From Desarmillaria ectypa (Eukaryota; Basidiomycota; Agaricomycetes; Agaricales; Physalacriaceae): 64,000 nt of DNA. The position numbers and the translations under genes were made by a program. Location: contig JAUDYN010000003.1 of the NCBI GenBank assembly GCA_030407005.1, forward strand, positions 3,224,001-3,288,000, in the 5' to 3' direction. Of the stretch, positions 33,898 to 46,735 are shown piece after piece (position 1 is the first letter of the stretch; every line of letters begins with the position of its first letter). The notes under the pieces were generated by a model. The model did no database searches. It was not told the DNA's origin and worked only from the letters and a program-made list of their open reading frames with translations.

Positions 33898-36442
33898 CTA
33901 TTGCCGACGATACCTCTGAGGAACAAGCAGATGTTAGAACGATATGTATTCGGACAACGGCCCAAAACAAACCTTTACGGCTTTACGAGTAAGCATTTTC
34001 TTCTTCACGTAATGAGCCATTCTCATGATGTCCGGCCAGATGGCGAGAGGTATAACGAGGCACATAACGGGAATAGCAATCTCCCAGAATCTATTATTAC
34101 CCCCATTAGCATGGTGGTGAGATGGAAGAGACAGGGGTAACGTACAGAATGTCCGAGTTATTTGCGACCGACCACATAGTGCTGAAGTTCATTCCCTACA
34201 AAGCTACTGTCAACATTCAAAGCTAAAGAACCGAAACAACAACGCACAAAGTAACCCGTGAGCAGTGTCAGTGGAAGACATATAATGGTCGCTATCGTCA
34301 ATCGACGCCTGCCCATTAAATCACGTCAGAAACACAGCAAAGCTTTACGAAGTGCCTGTGAACGGTGATACATACATGATTTCATTCATCTCGTAGGAGG
34401 TCATCTATTGTTATAGAGGTGTTAGCTCTAATATTATCAACACGAGTAGAAATTTGTTGACATTGAACGTGTAGTCGATCAGATTTTGCGTAATTCCCGC
34501 AAACATGTCTAGGCTTGATAGGATATACTCCACATGGTCGTACACATCGGCCTGCACGATGAATGGGTCATAAACAAGATGGCGCAATAAGAAGAAGCAA
34601 TGTTTTAATCACCAGGTAGATTTTGGACTTGTGGGACATGAAACCAACTACCTTGACATTTCCGCCTGCTGCCGAAAGTTTCGATTCGTCGATGAGAGCA
34701 GCGCATCGGTCGAGGTCATACCGTCGTAGGCCGTATACCACGGTCCTGATTGGCTCCATGGTACGTTTGTGGAGAATGAGATCCTCGTTAAGAAGATGCA
34801 CTGATCCAAGTGTGAGCGAACGGCATAATAGGCAAGATGCTGAAGACCTACGATTCCGTACTGTCTTAATTTTAGGTTTATAATGAATAGCACGTTCGAA
34901 CTTTTGGATTTTGGCATGGTAAACATCAATGACTTCTAGTGCCTTGTCGACAGCTAGTTCGAGCAACTGGATGAGCACGCATACGTTTGGGGACAAAACT
35001 ACTTACTCAAGTCCAACAAACTCTGAACCAACAGAGAAGGATCGGCTGATGCCCTAAGTCCCGTATCGCGCTGATAAAGCCTATTGGCGATGGGCTGAGT
35101 GAGTTCAAGCGATGGGTTTCCGTGCATTGATATAACCGTGCCTTGGAAGAACGGGGTTATCACAGTTACGATGAATCCAATACAGGAACGTACCATCTCG
35201 GAACAGAAAGATGTGCAGAGGGTAAACTTTGACATTTACTCGGTCACCGTCCTGCGAAGGAGGTGCATCAGCTATCAGTGATTGCCAACAATTGAAGGCC
35301 AAACCGTCTTCAAGGCCTGAAGCGCGATCTCCTCCTCCGCCTGCCGCTTAAGCGCTTCTTCTTCCTGTCAAAGCGCGCAAGTCAGACTCTGGTTGGAAGA
35401 AAAGGCGATGTAAATGCAGTTCTTACAGCGTCAAGCATGGCGAGCCTGTTAAGTCTGCTGAACGTGGAACCTCCCTTTTCCGGATCTGCCGACTTAAAGG
35501 CACCACGACCCTTTCTGTTTCTCATGGTAGACATAGGTGTGATCTCTCCAAATACCGTTCGATCATCTTCAACAAAGCCGCTGTCCTTCATCTCAATGCT
35601 ATCGGCGTCTTCAAAGGGCGCAGGAGACGAAGTCCGTGGCAGACCCGTGAGCGTAGAGCCATAAGCAGCAGTTGCATGCAGGGGCGTGGGAGTGTCATCA
35701 GGGTCGCCTATCTCGTGGACAAGGATACGAAGAAAGAGATGCTTGCTGTAGTAGTCTACCTTGGAACGTGTTTGACTTCGTGTATGGAATACATCTTCAA
35801 GGGCCAAAGGATGCAGATCTAACCAAACTGTTAAAGATATGGAAGGATTCGGATTCGAATACACATACCGTACTTGAGCGACACGGCCTTGATGACGTCC
35901 CAGCTCATACCTCCAATGTTGATCCATCTGACCTTCACCCATGGCTCTGGCTTACTCGCGCCGGGGTCATCAAGGAAATTGACGAACTCTTTGTTCGTCA
36001 TGCGCCCAAAACTGTGACGAACGGACGAATAGTCAAAGAGCTCAATGACACAGTTCTGCCTGATACTGCCGTACTGAATGTCGGCAGAGACGCGACGAGG
36101 ATCTACGCCTGGCTCGGCACCCACTCTCCCCCGTGTGGTTATCATGCTCGTGCCTCGGTGCATGGCAATGATTTTGCGAACAGCCATTCGAAACTTGTCC
36201 TTTGGCTCCATTTTTCTTCGACTACGCGTGGTTTTTTTAGAATGAAGGGAATATTTCGAAGATGAGGCAAACAAGCCATGGGAATGAGCGTGCTCCTGTG
36301 ACGGTGGCTCAGCCAGGAATGGAGGTCGAACCGAGTAGGTTGGCGAGGTTGGTGGGGCGCCTCCACTTGCCTCCTCTTCTTCTGAGAGGTCTGGCGTCAA
36401 CGAACGAGCTTCAGAGTCAGAAAAGCTGTTTTCGCGAGGCAT
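33898..36442 (-). CDS. CorA-family Mg2+ transporter
   Basis: A pentameric divalent-metal channel with two C-terminal TM helices. The N-terminus (from 36442) is an acidic, Ser/Pro-rich cytosolic region, then KPEPWVKVRWINIGGMSWDV and, over an intron, DLHPLALEDVFHTRSQTRSK, the hallmark of the CorA soluble domain (H.LALED). After a disordered insert come YPLHIFLFRDGT, SMHGNPSLELTQPIANRLYQ, KIQKFERAIHYKP and MEPIRTVVYGLRRYDLDRCA. The end has YEMNEIM, RRLTIATIICLPLTLLTGYF (TM1) directly followed by GMNFSTMW, the universal GMN filter, then a second TM (LFWEIAIPVMCLVIPLAIWP). The last short exon gives RYRRQ and a stop at 33898. At least ten exons; internal joins are approximate. The large cytosolic insert suggests a plasma-membrane ALR-type or agaric-specific subfamily. 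Confidence 0.88.
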
Positions 36443-37819
36443 GGACGTCGTTGTTGTCGACGGCAGCGGCTAAGATAAGTGGTTGCGATGACGACAACAA
36501 GGTCGATTTTGGAATGGGCGCCCAAAAATACATTTTCAGCCTCGAGGCGTTCAATCTCCTGCGGCTTAGTTTCCGATAGCCGGTCCAGGACGAGCAATCA
36601 CGACCATCTCCAGCCTCTCTCTCCCCCTCCTTTCCATTTGCTCAATCACCGCGTGCTCCTACTCTTCCTGTTTATACTGATACAAAAAGTGGGAAAAATG
36701 GATTACTGGTTGATTATTGGTCCCCTTTCGCGGATAGCCGCCTGAATGTCGGAAACTCGAGCAGTACTACGGCCGGCAATGTCTACATGGTCGAGGCGCA
36801 GAAGACTAAGAATACTACCCCGTGGACACCGCTTTTTGTTCTTGGAATCATTGACTGGGGTATCAGACAAAGTTCGAATTTCTCACCCTTAAATCATTGA
36901 TAGTTTTCAACTTCTTTTGCAGCTCTTCATCTCTAGGCCTGGAGTGGAGTACCAGAACTCAGCGAAAGAAGTGGAAGTCATTTGCGACGCACAATCGTCG
37001 CAGACAATTTCACTTCGAAGCCGTATCAGCGAGGGTTCAAGCTCGTGGTACAGCTATGCATCAAATCGCCTCCTTGGCGTTCTATTGTACGGGCCAAGGG
37101 CCTCATTTGCTTTCGAGATAGCAGGCTAATAACAGATGATTGTTCTCGGGGATGCATGTCAAGAAAAACGTGTGCATCGCGGCGAATATCGTTCGATAAT
37201 TTGAACTGCATAGTACCAGTTGGGTAGGTGCAAAAATGGCTCTCCGTATGCTTGTCATTACTAATCCGAATAGCCCCTATTGTGCCAAGACGTCGCCGCG
37301 GCACAAAAAAAACAACTCGAATATGGTTACAGTAATCGATCGCGAACCGATCTTCGTGGAAACTATTACAGCGCTCCTTGGTACAAGACACACCAAGGCT
37401 CACCATTAGTGTCGAAGGATTTACAAGTCGTGGTAAGTACACCGTCGAGCTCACTCGTCTTGACCCTAAACCCCATATATCTAGTACGACTACACCCATG
37501 ATCAACATCAGGTTCTGTATCTCGGGGTATAATGAGAGCCCGCCGCGGCGTGTATTGCTTCAGATTTGAGCCTTTTTCTGACATTAACTCATAGATAGCA
37601 GGGCTCATTTGCCTCTAAAGTCACAAATTCACGTCAACACCCGCTTCGACATACGTCTGGAACCCGAACGATAGGTTTACAATGGTTTACAATCCATGCG
37701 TTTCCATCATGTGATCCTCCAATGATCTTATCTCCTTGCCGTGACTTATGTGTCATCGATCGGAAGACGAGTATTTAAAGGCCTCAAGAGGAGCCATTTT
37801 ACTTACCCGTATCTCAAAT
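36443..37819. other. Intergenic, one weak ORF
   Basis: No firm gene in nearly 1.4 kb. A plus-strand ORF at 36917-37129 (starting MQLFISRPGVEYQNSAKEVE) has coding-like composition and might be an exon of a small DUF6593-type protein, but no partner exons were found. The remainder presumably holds the promoters of the flanking genes. Confidence 0.3.
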
Positions 37820-40641
37820 ATGGTTTCAACTGTAATCCTCAGTACTGCAACCGAAGTTCATAATCCTCCTTATGCTATTCCAACAGCGTTCAAGCACCCC
37901 TTGGATCCGTTGACCCCTGACGAAGTTTGTGACGATCTATGATGCACATTCTACTCCTGCTGAACGACTCCAGATCACAACCGTTACCCTGACTGTTCGC
38001 AGTCATATCGCCACTAAGACTGAGATCAAAGCAATCAAGTTCATCACCTGCAGCCTTCTTCCAGCGCCCAAGAAAGTGGTCCTTGCTTATCTCGGCATTC
38101 CGCTGACTCCGGGAGGAAAGCCAGAAGCACCAACCCCCATCGTTAGGAAGGCAGAAGTCGATGTACGTACTTCGGTCCATTCATTAAAGTCAGATGTGCT
38201 AATATGACGCGTGTTGTAGTTCCTGGACATTGTTAACGGGTGTGTATTCCATCGTTACCAGCACCAACCATGGTCTTATTGTCTGAGAGTGCAGACATTC
38301 GTACAATGTCCTCCTCGCTCTCGACTACGGGAAATGGAGTATTCAGACCATTGAACGTCTTCCAGAAGGCGTACAACCTCAGTTATCGGTTGAAGAACTC
38401 GTCGCCTGCGAGAAGATCGTGAAGAATGATCCTAGAGTCCAGCAGTTGGCCAAGGAAGTCGGTAAGATGATCCTGTTTGCTCGTAGGCAGTTGACTTGAA
38501 TGCTTCATAGGTGTTCTTCCCGAGCAAATCTTCTGCGATGGCTGGGCCATTGGTTATGATGATCGTTTCCCTCACAGTCGTCGTGTTCAGCAGGCTCTCG
38601 TGTTTGCAAGGTATTCGGAGCATGAGAACCTGTATGCTCATCCATTGGTACGCAAACAATTGGTGTAGGGGTATGGCGATTGATCTTGTATTCCCAGGAC
38701 TTCATTCCCGTCATTGATTCAAATACTGACAAAGTGATCCATATTGGTACGCGTAAATCTCTTAGCGCAGCATGTTCTAACGTTTCTCCCAGATTTTCCC
38801 TACCAATACAAGCCTTCCGACGAAGGTGGTGCACTCAGTGTCTCAAGTACTAAGTTCCCAGAGCTCTCCGAAGACGCCTTTGCTGTAGCCAACCGACCTC
38901 GTATCCCTCCTCCCAAAAGATCCTTTGATTTTCTTCCTGACCTCATGGAGAAGAACGAAGGGGGTTACAAGCCTAGAACTGACATCAAGCCTCTACATAT
39001 TGTGCAGCCTGAGGGCGTCAGCTTTAAGATGAACGGTCACGAATTGGAATGGCAAAATTGGAAAATGCACATCTGTAAGGAGGAACTTTTAATCCCCTGG
39101 GAAATATCGTGCTGACTGGGCATTCTAGCATTTACTCATCGTGAAGGCATCGCCCTTTCGACTATCACTTACAATGACAACGGCGAAATAAGACCCATCT
39201 TGTATCGTTTATCACTGGCTGAGATGGTTGTACCTTATGGCGCCCCAGAGTACCCTCATCCTAGAAAATTTGCTTTTGATTCGTACGTTCGTTCTCCATC
39301 CTCATCAACATATCTCATAAATCAAATAGAGGTGAGTATGGGATGGGAACGATGGCGAATGAATTATCATTAGGATGTGATTGTGTCGGTCAGATTCACT
39401 ACCTGGTATGTGGAAGCGCGCCTAGTGTCATCCTGACGTCTGACAATGCTCATAGCCTGGTTCATACGTCGCACACGATGGGAGTGCTGTCACAGTAAAG
39501 AACGTCATTTGCATCCACGAGGAGGACAGCGGTGTGCTATGGAAGCACAGCGACTACCGCCCCGGTGGCCGTGGACAAACCGTCCGTCGCCGTCGTTTAG
39601 TCGTCAGCATGGTCTGCACGCTCGCCAACTACGGTTCGTTTCAAATAACCAACACCACGGCGAAACTTCTACTCACTATCTGCTCCAGAATACATCTGGA
39701 ATTATCAGTTCTACCAGGATGGTACCATTGAACTCGAAGCCCGCTTAACGGGTATTCTTCAGGCCTACGTCGCTCAAGATGGCGAGAAGAGTAAATACGG
39801 AACCCTCGTCGCGCCGAATGTCAACGCCCAGTACCACCAACACCTCTTCTCCATCCGTGTCGATCCCATGATCGACGGTATCAACAACAGCGTCATCGAA
39901 GCCGACGTCATCCCCCTCCCTGAAGCGGAGACCGGCTCCGCGGAGAACTTTGCCGGGAACGGGTTCCTCACACAGGAAACTGTGTTAAAGAAAGAGGCCG
40001 GGAGGCCGTATGATTGGGAGAAGGAGCGAAGGTGGAGGATCGTTAATACCGCGAGGAAGCATTATAGCAGTGGGAAAGACGTCGGGTACGTTGTCGCTAT
40101 GAAGGGTGGGATCACGCCTATGTTCGCAAGGAAGGATAGTTGGGTGCTGAAGAGGGCTGCCTTTTGTAATTATCCCATCTGGGTGTGCAGGGACGTTGAA
40201 GACGAGCAGGGTAGTAGGATGTGGCCTGCGGGTAAGTTCGTGCCCCAGACAAGGGTCAGTCCGGCGGACGCGATCGACTCGTGGGTCAAGGGAGAGCAGA
40301 ACATTGAAAACGAGGATATTTTGGTGTATCTGACAGTCGGTGCGTCTTTTCTTAAGCTCTTTTTGGCGTCAGATTGATTGAGTGCGTTTTGGTAGGAACG
40401 ACGCATATTCCCCGTCCAGAAGATTGGCCTGTGTACGTCTTTTATATTAAGCCACCGTCATCATCGCTAATCCCTGAGTAGGATGCCCGTGGAGCACTTG
40501 AATGTTACGCTAAAACCTCAATCGTTCTTCACAATGAATCCAAGTATGGACGTTCCTGGTACTCGGGATCCAAGAAGTGTTGCTGCCTTCTCTCAAGATT
40601 CTTCCAATAATGAGGGCCAGTCAAATTGTCATTGTGACTGA
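37820..40641 (+). CDS. Copper amine oxidase (primary-amine oxidase)
   Basis: Oxidises primary amines to aldehydes, releasing NH3 and H2O2, with a self-made topaquinone (TPQ) cofactor and Cu(II). About eleven exons. N-domains: HPLDPLTPDE, KFITCSLLPAPKKVVLAYLG, ALDYGKWSIQTIERLPEGVQ, FCDGWAIGYDDRF. Catalytic domain: PLHIVQPEGVSFKMNGHELE, FTHREGIALSTITYNDNGE, LYRLSLAEMVVPYGAPEYPH, KFAFDSGEYGMGTMANELSL (catalytic base region), DCVGQIHYL. The TPQ site is NYEY, made by splicing at 39633: the exon ends after AAC TAC G and the next begins AA TAC. Copper ligands appear as YHQHLFSIRVDP (HxH) and MPVEHLNVTLKP (third His). The C-terminus ends NCHCD. There is no obvious signal peptide; a peroxisomal or cytosolic site is possible. 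Confidence 0.92.
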
Positions 40642-40892
40642 GGGTCACTGGATGTAAAGGTTCAATTGTCGAAATGTGTAACTTGTAGTTGAATACAAAG
40701 TCAGAGGCTTGTGCAGAGCACAGTCAACGCGACCGAGTAAATATGACCTTCAGGCAGATGTAATTCAGCAATTATTCGGAGTGCTATATCCCGATGTGTA
40801 CGAAATCTCGTTCATTCCGAATCTCTGAGAGTAGGATTCGTAGATCTATAATATCACAATGCATATAGCCACCTTGATCAACGCTCCAACAG

Positions 40893-41733
40893 TCAGGCAC
40901 CACTTCTAACAAGTGCAAAGATGTCAGTAATATTCAGTCGAGGCCACAAATAGCAACTTACGCGTTTACTCTTAATCCTTCGTACTTCCGAGTACAGCAA
41001 CAAGAGGAATATAAACGCAGTTTGGTCGGAGTAGAGGTCTTGTACCCATAGCCGACACATGGCTAGCTTGGGCTTGCTAAACAGGTGTGAGTTTCTGGGA
41101 ACCAGGGCTCCTTCGACTCGGAAATCTGACTGCATTTCAGTCATCTAGAGAGCGGAGTCAAGTCGTCTAGATGTCTAATACCTGGAACGTTGCACTTACG
41201 ACCCATCCAACCTTCTTCCTATACGTCACAACATACTGCCTTCCAGCCCACTGCCACACACGAGGTCTATGGACTCCTTTTCAGTTTCAGGAAGAGAAAA
41301 GAGTGCTAGTGAACGAAGATACCTTTTATGAAACATCGAATTACCCTCCTTCTCTACTTTCATCCAGTCCCACGGCACGCTCTGTCTGTTGATCACGAAG
41401 GACTTGTCCCGCCAACGTATTTCTGCCCAGGCTGAGTCCTTCTTCTTCTCGTCCTCGCAAACAGAGGTAAGGTCCCTGCGGATGTGTTTTCGGTTTGGTT
41501 CTTCTCATCCACTACGTCTGTGCTGAGAAACTTGCTTACGACGAATATGAGGGTATGCTCCTGGGCTAGGATAGGATCTGCCATTGGGGAATGTGGAGGA
41601 AGATACTTCAGGGCATCGTTTCATGTGCTCTTAAAAGCAATCAGGACTCACTTTCCCAAGTACGCCTGTTGTCCGACAGCCCGTCGGAGTGTGCTACGTT
41701 GAATACGTTGACGTCAAATGGATTCTCCGCCAT
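40893..41733 (-). CDS. DUF6593-like hypothetical protein
   Basis: DUF6593 proteins are small agaric proteins of unknown function. From the Met at 41733: AENPFDVNVFNVAHSDGLSD, then, after uncertain introns, the best-supported exon at about 41470-41330 (KKKDSAWAEIRWRDKSFVIN then RQSVPWDWMKVEKEGNSMFH). Next comes RVWQWAGRQYVVTYRKKVGW, and the last segment HLFSKPKLAMCRLWVQDLYS running to LLLLYSEVRRIKSKR. The order (a W-rich core, a WxW..RQYV strand, then SKPKLA and a C-terminal helix) fits the family. The join between about 41560 and 41480 did not resolve in frame by hand, so the gene may have an extra intron or a defect. Confidence 0.5.
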
Positions 41734-43033
41734 AGAAAATTATATCTGTTTGCAGATATATATTCCGCTGGAGGATTATGGAGTAGACGGCGTAAAATAG
41801 AATGAAGGTCATCAGAGTCCTTAGTCCAAGCAATGAAACGAGAGGTCCGGGGTACCAAAATTCAGTGAAGAGAGTAGGAAGTTCATTGCAGGAAATTGAT
41901 CAGAGAAGTTGTAAAGCCTGTTCTGAAGGAGCGACAAGCAAGACCCCACCGATGACCACGACCCAGTTAATATGGTAGAAGTAAGTATGACCAGAATTTA
42001 GCCTGCCACAGTGTACAGTCCAAGAGTGACTTCTGCTTAGATCACGGCCTCTCGATGGTTTAGGCCGTTGAATAGGACTGTAGTTTGCTGGAAGGACCTG
42101 ATGGTGTGCACGGACCATCGCCGTGTCTGGCCTAATCGAGGCATGTCACGTGGATTTTGACTATAAAGACCGAGAAATTTTTTTCTTTTCTTCTTCATCT
42201 CCTTGCTCCGTCGTTCATCGCTGTCCCACTGCAAGGTGTGTACACTTCTATACTACATCTTTATGATGACTTTATTCTCTTCCCCGTCCTACACGACCAT
42301 GCCGAGGAATAGAGCTTGTCTGTTCGCAACAGACATGCGTCCTACAGGGCGCCAGTGCACTTGCCAGTGCCATTTCGTCTGATCTATTCTCTTTTACACT
42401 TTTTCTTCTACGAACACCCTTCTCACCTTTTACTCCTAGTTCGTCGTTGTCGCTCGCCTGAATAGTAGGGAATCTCTTATCACGGTGAGCATCCCATTCA
42501 TTTCTTCACTTCTCGACACCCTCTCTGTCGCACGATGAAAAATTTCCGTACATTCGCAGTTTCCACTCTAGCGCCCATTTGAGTACTCCCCCAATGTGAA
42601 ACGTTTATATTCCCCCTCAACATACCATGTTGAACCCATTGACATGCGTCGAGTGTGGGCCGCCCTTTGGGTGCGCTGGCGTGGATCGGGGGTCGGTGCG
42701 ATGCGAGTTGCAATGACCTTCCTTTGGATGTCTGATTCTTATCCCAGTCGTCACTGAGCTTGTATGCTGACTGTTTCCTCCAGGTTTCCTTTATATTTGT
42801 TTCTGGTAGGTATTACGTGTGGTAATCAATATTGTTATTCTTTCAAATGTACGAAAACTATGTATGAGGTTCCTGAGTATGAGCATAATGGGTATGATTG
42901 AGAAATAGAAGTGACGATTGAGGTCATTGGGCTCTGAGTGCGACATGCTGTTGCAGTGTAGATTTGGCGGTGTTGTCTGGAAATATGAGTGAGTCTCGTC
43001 GCGCTTGAGTTTCCCACATATGAGCATACTGAT
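41734..43033. other. Intergenic with one tiny Cys-rich ORF
   Basis: No standard gene. A pyrimidine-rich leader-like stretch (42150-42480) contains a 27-codon plus-strand ORF at 42299-42382 with four Cys (RQCTCQC motif). About 250 bases downstream, another short plus-strand frame reads MLNPLTCVECGPPFGCAG. Together these might be exons of a small Cys-rich protein, but this is weak. Confidence 0.25.
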
Positions 43034-43967
43034 TCAGTATGTTAACGTGTTCATCTTCAGCAATCTGTTCAACGTGTTCTGTACGGATCGGAACCTCAAT
43101 ACACTACACTTCCCGCTTTCAATGTGCTGCAACAATGCACTCAACGTCGTGAACCTAATCCTACACGAATCCGAAGGACATATATACATCTTCGCTTCGT
43201 GTTTGGGACTGGCAAGATGCTGGTTCAGCGAGCAAAGAGTACGGGTTGTTTGGTGACATAGATAGCACTCGTATGCAGACTCATCCCAGGCGTTCTCGTT
43301 GGCGGAATAGATGATCTCGTCACGCGGCGCACCGTCGGGACCAGTGAGCATGCGCGAGGGGTCGGTGATGATGTTCTCATTGTCGTACTGGCGTACGTAG
43401 CGGTTAACAGCGGCACGGTCGGCTCTCGAAATGCAACAGCCGGATTCGAGATGAAGGACCACAGCTGAACGAGAGACAAAGGCTTCGTTGCACCTGGCAC
43501 CGGGGCATTTGAATACTGGGGGCATGTGAATGGAAGAGCGGAGGTGCTGTAACGTGACGACGGGTCAGTGCGTATATGATCAAAAAGGGCCGATAACCGC
43601 TTACCGCATCGAGATTACTCTCGCTTTGGAAGTCACGCTTGCACGAGGCGCAGTAGTAATGGTTCGGCGATTGCCTGCGATGCTCGTGCAATCCATGCTC
43701 GTCCTTGAATACCTTGCTGCATTTCCCGCAGTAATAGTGGATATCGTCGTAGTGCTCTCTGAGGTCCCAGTCGTCACTGAAAAGGTGGTTGCAGTACTGA
43801 CAATAGGCATGGTTTGAGCTCTGGGCGTAATGCTCTTTGAGGCCCAGCCAAGTGGAGAAGTCGATATCGCAGTCGTCGCAGATGTTATGGCTGGAGGAGT
43901 TACTTTTGTGCTGACGGAGAGCCGTCATGCTGTTGAAGTAACGCTCGCAGCGGTTGCAGTATGCCAT
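43034..43967 (-). CDS. C2H2 zinc-finger protein
   Basis: Likely nuclear and nucleic-acid binding. Two exons: 43967-43605 and 43546-43034. Exon 1 starts MAYCNRCERYFNSMTALRQH and holds four further fingers of C-x2-C-x12-H type (ICDDCDIDFS, YCQYCNHLFS, YCGKCSKVFK, YCASCKRDFQ); the fifth is completed over the intron by HLRSSIH. Exon 2 has FKCPGARCNEAFVSRSAVVL, YECYLCHQTTRTLCSLNQHL and YICPSDSCRIRFTTLSALLQ. The Met at 43967 is chosen over 44000 because it starts directly at the first finger. It is the intact relative of the broken copies at 46.7 and 9.2 kb, which share the SLNQHLASP.H and the last finger. Confidence 0.85.
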
Positions 43968-45036
43968 TGTTCTGAAAGAAAAGGATGAGATTGCTTTCAC
44001 GATAAAAGAAATAGAGACGACCTATCGACGTGGGTGGTGGTCAAGGTGAAAGAAGGGAACCCTTGACTTGCCAAGCGATTAGGGCGTGTCATGCCGGCAC
44101 TGAGACTGGATTTCTACTTCCTTCTGTGACCGACTGACATGCCTGTCTCAATAAACAAAAAGTCTGATATCTCTCTTGTGAAGATGTTCATCCCCCGAGA
44201 AAAGTTGGTCGATTTTCCCGCCCTCACCTAAGCCTCCCCTCCCCTGTATGTCTGAGTGTCTGAAACGCAGTACGAATTAATGATGACTTCCGTTCAACGG
44301 TGCCATAACGGTAATATCGACCAATCAGCCATAGCCGAATGACCAGGGAGGTACTTGAGCCACCCCCGAACTTGGTTAATCCCAAGAGTCTTGGGACGCT
44401 TACTGGAGCTAGGACCAGTGGACCAGGGGGCGTAGATGCCCTAGAGAACGAAGGCAGGTGTGACGAAGATAGCGAAGCAAAGGCCTCTGGTCAGATTCAC
44501 ATATTCACACACGCAAATAGTGAAATAAAGGTATTACCACCTGCTTCTTTGAGGTCTGAGCAACAATTGAGTTAGGAGTAGCGTCAAAACTGTGTCGTAA
44601 GTGCGCAGCTAAACATTTCAAGGCGAACCGTTGAGGGCCGGTACGAATTGGTTACGTGTCTTGACTTGCCCACCATTAGCCGGCCACTGTCGAATATACT
44701 TACATTATGGCAGTCCTCGAGGAGGTGGGACCCGAAAGGTAAGATGTAGACTCAAGAGAGTAGAAGGCAAGATTCGAGGCTTTGAGCCTCCCAGAGTGCC
44801 AATGAAGGTAACGATGAGCTGCATAAAATCCTGCCATATGGACACCTTGGAAGCCGCAGACAATACACGAAGAAAGGGAGCCCAGCTAAACCAGCAAGAC
44901 ATCGTGGTATCAAGTCAGCCGGGAATGACATCCGCGAATAACGTCATACATACATACCTAGATCTCACAGCCACCCGTGTTTCAACCTGCGTTCAGTTGC
45001 GGCAGGCTCAATGGCACTTGTCCTTTACTAACATCA
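43968..45036. other. No gene recognised
   Basis: About 1.07 kb between the zinc-finger start and the syntaxin start. Plus-strand ORFs at 44339 and 44631 have unlikely composition and no recognisable motif. The region presumably contains both promoters. Confidence 0.4.
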
Positions 45037-46220
45037 ATGTCCGACCGTCTGGCAACTTATCGTGTCCGTGTATCTTGTCCGTCGCATCTCCCATCTATCT
45101 GATATTGTCCATCACAGTCGCAGCACCCCGAGTCAGCCCATGAGCTCAGTAATTTGACTGCGAATGGCTCCAGTTCTGGCACCGCGGTTTCGAGCAGAAC
45201 GGATTTCTTAAGTGAGGTGATGTGCACGAGTGGTTGATTCGACACCCTCTTTTCTGACAGAGCGATTAGATAACCTCACTGCAAGATGCCATAAACAACC
45301 TAACGAACAATATACGCTACGTTTCAACGCTTCACACACGCTCGTTGAGCGCTACATCAGCGGATGAGACCATCACAAAGGAGCTGGGAACTGTCAAAGA
45401 AGAGACGAGAAAACTTTCGAATAATATAAGGGACAGGATTGCATATCTGGCTAACCAGCCTGGTGATGACATGAGGGTTAACCAGGTGCGTTTGGCCGCC
45501 TCCGGGGTCTTAGAGAACTGAATATTTTTTACAGACGAAACTTTTACGAAAAAGATTCATGGATGTCCTCCAAGACTACCGACGCGCCGAGCAAGACTTC
45601 ACTAACAGGTCGAAACAGCGTGTTGGGCGTCAGTTTAGAATCGGTGCGTTCATTACGATGTGTCAGTAGTACTCCTCTTCACACAATTCTCAGTTAAACC
45701 CGACGCAACGGATGATGAAGTCAAGCAAGTCATCGACGCCAGCGAGAGCGGAACACGAATATTCTCGGAAGCCGTTCTCTCCTCATCTTATGGTGAGGCA
45801 CGCTTGGCCTATCGCGAAGTGCAGTCCCGTCAGCAGGATCTCGTTCAAATGGAAAGGACCATGGCTGAATTAGCGCAGCTTTTCAATGACGTGAGCTTCC
45901 TTGGCTGCCGTAACTCTTATACCGTCCTGATGATCTGGCTAGATGCAAGCGATTGTCGAACAACATGATGAACAAATCAAAGTTATTGAACACACAGCGC
46001 AGGAAGTCAATGTTAACACTGAGCAGGGGCTGAGCCTTACAGAAGACGCTGTGCGGTTTGGTACGCCCTCGCTCCTTGACTATTATCATTTTCCTTCTGA
46101 CGGGTGACGCCTGCAACAGCGCGCAGCATCCGCAAGAAGAAGTGGATGTGCTTCTGGATCTGCGTTTGCATCATTGCTATCCTTGCTCTCATTCTCGGCT
46201 TGTACTTTGGTTTGAAGTGA
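45037..46220 (+). CDS. SSO1: Plasma-membrane-type syntaxin (Qa-SNARE, SSO1/PSY1-like)
   Basis: t-SNARE for exocytic vesicle fusion. I rebuilt it as: exon 1 MSDRLATYR (45037-45063), exon 2 SQHPESAHELSNLTANGSSS to FLSE, exon 3 ITSLQDAINNLTNNIRYVST (start of the Habc domain) to DDMRVNQ, exon 4 TKLLRKRFMDVLQDYRRAEQ to GRQFRI, exon 5 VKPDATDDEVKQVIDASESG to LAQLFND, exon 6 MQAIVEQHDEQIKVIEHTAQ (SNARE motif with the zero-layer Gln in EQI) to TEDAVRF, exon 7 AARSIRKKKW then the C-terminal anchor CFWICVCIIAILALILGLYF. The exon 1 donor GT-CCGT is non-standard but keeps frame. Length is about 300 residues, as usual. Without exons 1-2 the protein would lack a start. Confidence 0.85.
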
Positions 46221-46735
46221 CAATTTATCATCAAGAAATTGTATTTGCTCCGTTTGTTAATTTTCTATCTGTATCTATATATGCTCCATTTTTTGCTCAC
46301 AACACTTACTACTACAACTTTTTCGCTCTCGCTTTTTGATTTCGACGTCGACATCTCTGCGCTATTCCTTTGCGGTACCGTAAGTCTTCAGCAACCGCCA
46401 CTCCTCTCCCTAGGAAGCAGAACCGGGTAGCTCTTTCATCTCAAATGCAACTCGAAGGTCTAGATCATCGACGATCGTTTTACGACACTCATCAGCATAG
46501 GACCACCCGCAGTAGCGTGAATACGGTCGTTCCTCATGCAAATTACGTTACTAAGATAGCCTGGTGAACAGGTTGTTTCTAGGTATGTAGCTGGAAAGCA
46601 GCGGCACTACAAAAAGCTCAGTATATATTCGGCGTACCAGGTCTCACAAATACGGTGTTTTAATCGACAATTGACCTTCGAAGTTTGTCCGAGTTTAAAA
46701 TTCAGTATATAAGAACACGTCAGCCTGGCATCCAA
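46221..46735. other. Intergenic; promoter of the C2H2 repeat copy
   Basis: No gene. A TATATAAG box at 46706-46713 lies about 30 bases before the C2H2 ATG at 46744, so transcription may start very close to the start codon. Confidence 0.4.

Noticed and set aside
43601..43817. Long ORFs on both strands opposite the C2H2 gene (Thr/Ser- or Val-rich).
   Set aside because: They arise from the repetitive Cys/His codon pattern of the zinc fingers read in the wrong frame.
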